DNA of 64,000 nt, taken from NCBI GenBank assembly GCA_033675265.1, contig JAUJYZ010001118.1:147001-211000 (forward strand), in the 5' to 3' direction. Positions 63,134 to 64,000 of this stretch are shown one piece after another. The number at the start of each line of letters is the position of its first letter. Within the stretch, counting starts at the first letter, position 1. This DNA comes from Actinostola sp. cb2023 (lineage: Eukaryota > Cnidaria > Anthozoa > Actiniaria > Actinostolidae). Under the pieces are notes generated by a model, which saw only the letters and a list, made by a program, of their open reading frames with translations, was not told the DNA's origin and searched no databases. A program made the position numbers and the translations under genes.

Positions 63134-64000
63134 TCATAGTATCTTAAGGATGAAGCCAAAAATACCAAAGAACACAGAAACGCACGCTAATCCGTTATTA
63201 AATGTCACTCTTCCAATGCGAAAGCCGCACTGTACTTGATTAGCAAACGCTAGAAAGTCGTTCATTGTACGTCGTTTACGGAAAGGATGACCCGGCGCCC
63301 AGTCATCAGCACAAATACCATTCAAACGCTCCAAAAACTGTTCGCAATGGTTTGTTAGTGCAGCGGCTTGCATTGTTGGGTACAGGAACGAATATGCAAC
63401 GAAGAAGAATGCTGCCAAACTGAAAATCCAGAACATTACTTGGTCGTCTTGTTTTGGGAACATGTCTATTGATTTGATACCCATAGCGACTTCAACCACA
63501 ACTATCACGCCATAAATGAACCAATGTGTAACAAACCAATACCTCAATACATGTACAGTACTAAAGATGTGCTGACACAGCGTACTGTACACTTTAATAG
63601 CATCGTCAATGCTTCCACGAACATCTTGGATTTCGTCAAAGCAAGCGTCAACCAGAGACTCCAATGCGAAGATGATAATAGCAAAGATCCAACAAGGTGT
63701 TCCTATGTAAAACCAAAACGACAAGTCTTCCAATTTTAGCCAAAGCAAAAAGTTATCTTCAGGGAAGAATGCTTTATCGTAGTGAGAATGAGAGAACACA
63801 TAGACCAACCACATCACCAACGACAACAAAATTTCAAGGTCGATCTTCAGCCAGTGCGTTCGAGATAGCAAGCTAGTGGCAGTGCCCAGAGACATGGCAT
63901 GTTTGCGGGAAGGGAGAGCTATTGAGATACAATAAACCATAAAAACATAACCAGACAGCATCGCAACACTAAACATTGCTCGAACCAGCAGAACAGAGTG
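63134..64000 (-). CDS. multipass membrane protein, 3' part (5' end outside the window)
   Basis: A single open frame on the minus strand ends with TAA at 63134 and stays open to the window edge; a Met at 63976 is internal or the start. About 288 codons are seen. There are at least five hydrophobic segments (FSVAMLSGYVFMVYCISIAL; LEILLSLVMWLVYVF; FYIGTPCWIFAIIIFAL; FIYGVIVVVEVAMG; FWIFSLAAFFFVAYSFLYP) and a hydrophobic C-terminus (CVSVFFGIFGFILKIL). The loop before the last segment is basic (HPFRKRRTMNDF). The plan of several helices with the last one at the very C-terminus is reminiscent of gustatory-receptor-like proteins, but I see no diagnostic motif and leave it unnamed. It may lie inside an intron of the convergent TXNDC16-like gene. 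Confidence 0.65.
   Translation of the reverse strand, partial: HSVLLVRAMFSVAMLSGYVFMVYCISIALPSRKHAMSLGTATSLLSRTHWLKIDLEILLSLVMWLVYVFSHSHYDKAFFPEDNFLLWLKLEDLSFWFYIGTPCWIFAIIIFALESLVDACFDEIQDVRGSIDDAIKVYSTLCQHIFSTVHVLRYWFVTHWFIYGVIVVVEVAMGIKSIDMFPKQDDQVMFWIFSLAAFFFVAYSFLYPTMQAAALTNHCEQFLERLNGICADDWAPGHPFRKRRTMNDFLAFANQVQCGFRIGRVTFNNGLACVSVFFGIFGFILKIL

Overview
The window is animal nuclear DNA, AT-rich, with intron-rich GT-AG genes, many microsatellites and minisatellites, and a dense load of short palindromic transposons. Gene content (a YAP/Yorkie co-activator, the cytokinesis RhoGEF ECT2, a transmembrane ephrin, a TXNDC16-like ER protein) makes it metazoan. The divergence of the proteins and the repeat style suggest a non-bilaterian or early-branching marine invertebrate (cnidarian or sponge), but that is inference and I cannot name the species.

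Layout. 1-7.6 kb: no confident gene, a pyrimidine repeat and one foldback element. 7.65-10.5 kb: YAP (+), two coding exons with a TATA/CRE-like promoter. 10.5-14.5 kb: no gene seen. 14.5-27.4 kb: ECT2 (+), 21 exons whose phases all agree (2,580 nt, 859 aa), with introns full of minisatellites and DNA transposons. 28.4-44.3 kb: a tandem segmental duplication carrying two nearly identical minus-strand genes for a secreted, probably GPI-anchored cyclase/kynurenine-formamidase-like hydrolase, separated by large palindromic elements. 45.2-46.1 kb: the 3' end of a Ty3/Gypsy element inside a long inverted repeat. 46.2-47.7 kb: a PTB-domain adaptor gene (+). 48.3-49.6 kb: an array of palindrome-ended repeats. 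50.7-54.9 kb: transmembrane ephrin (+). 56.5-62.3 kb: N-terminal exons of a TXNDC16-like gene (+), introns packed with VNTRs. 63.1-64.0 kb: 3' part of a multipass membrane protein gene (-) that runs off the window.

The genes do not form a pathway. YAP (Hippo signalling), ECT2 (RhoA activation at cytokinesis), ephrin (contact signalling) and TXNDC16 (ER lumen) are unrelated neighbours, as is usual in animal genomes. The most unusual material is structural: a minisatellite in an ECT2 intron that looks like an amplified piece of the next exon; the duplicated hydrolase genes whose copies have since diverged through 3'UTR minisatellites, a 112-bp upstream array and a 1.6-kb foldback insertion; and several apparently undescribed palindrome-ended element families up to 3.7 kb long.

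Exon borders were worked out by hand from splice signals, reading frame and phase. No database search was possible.
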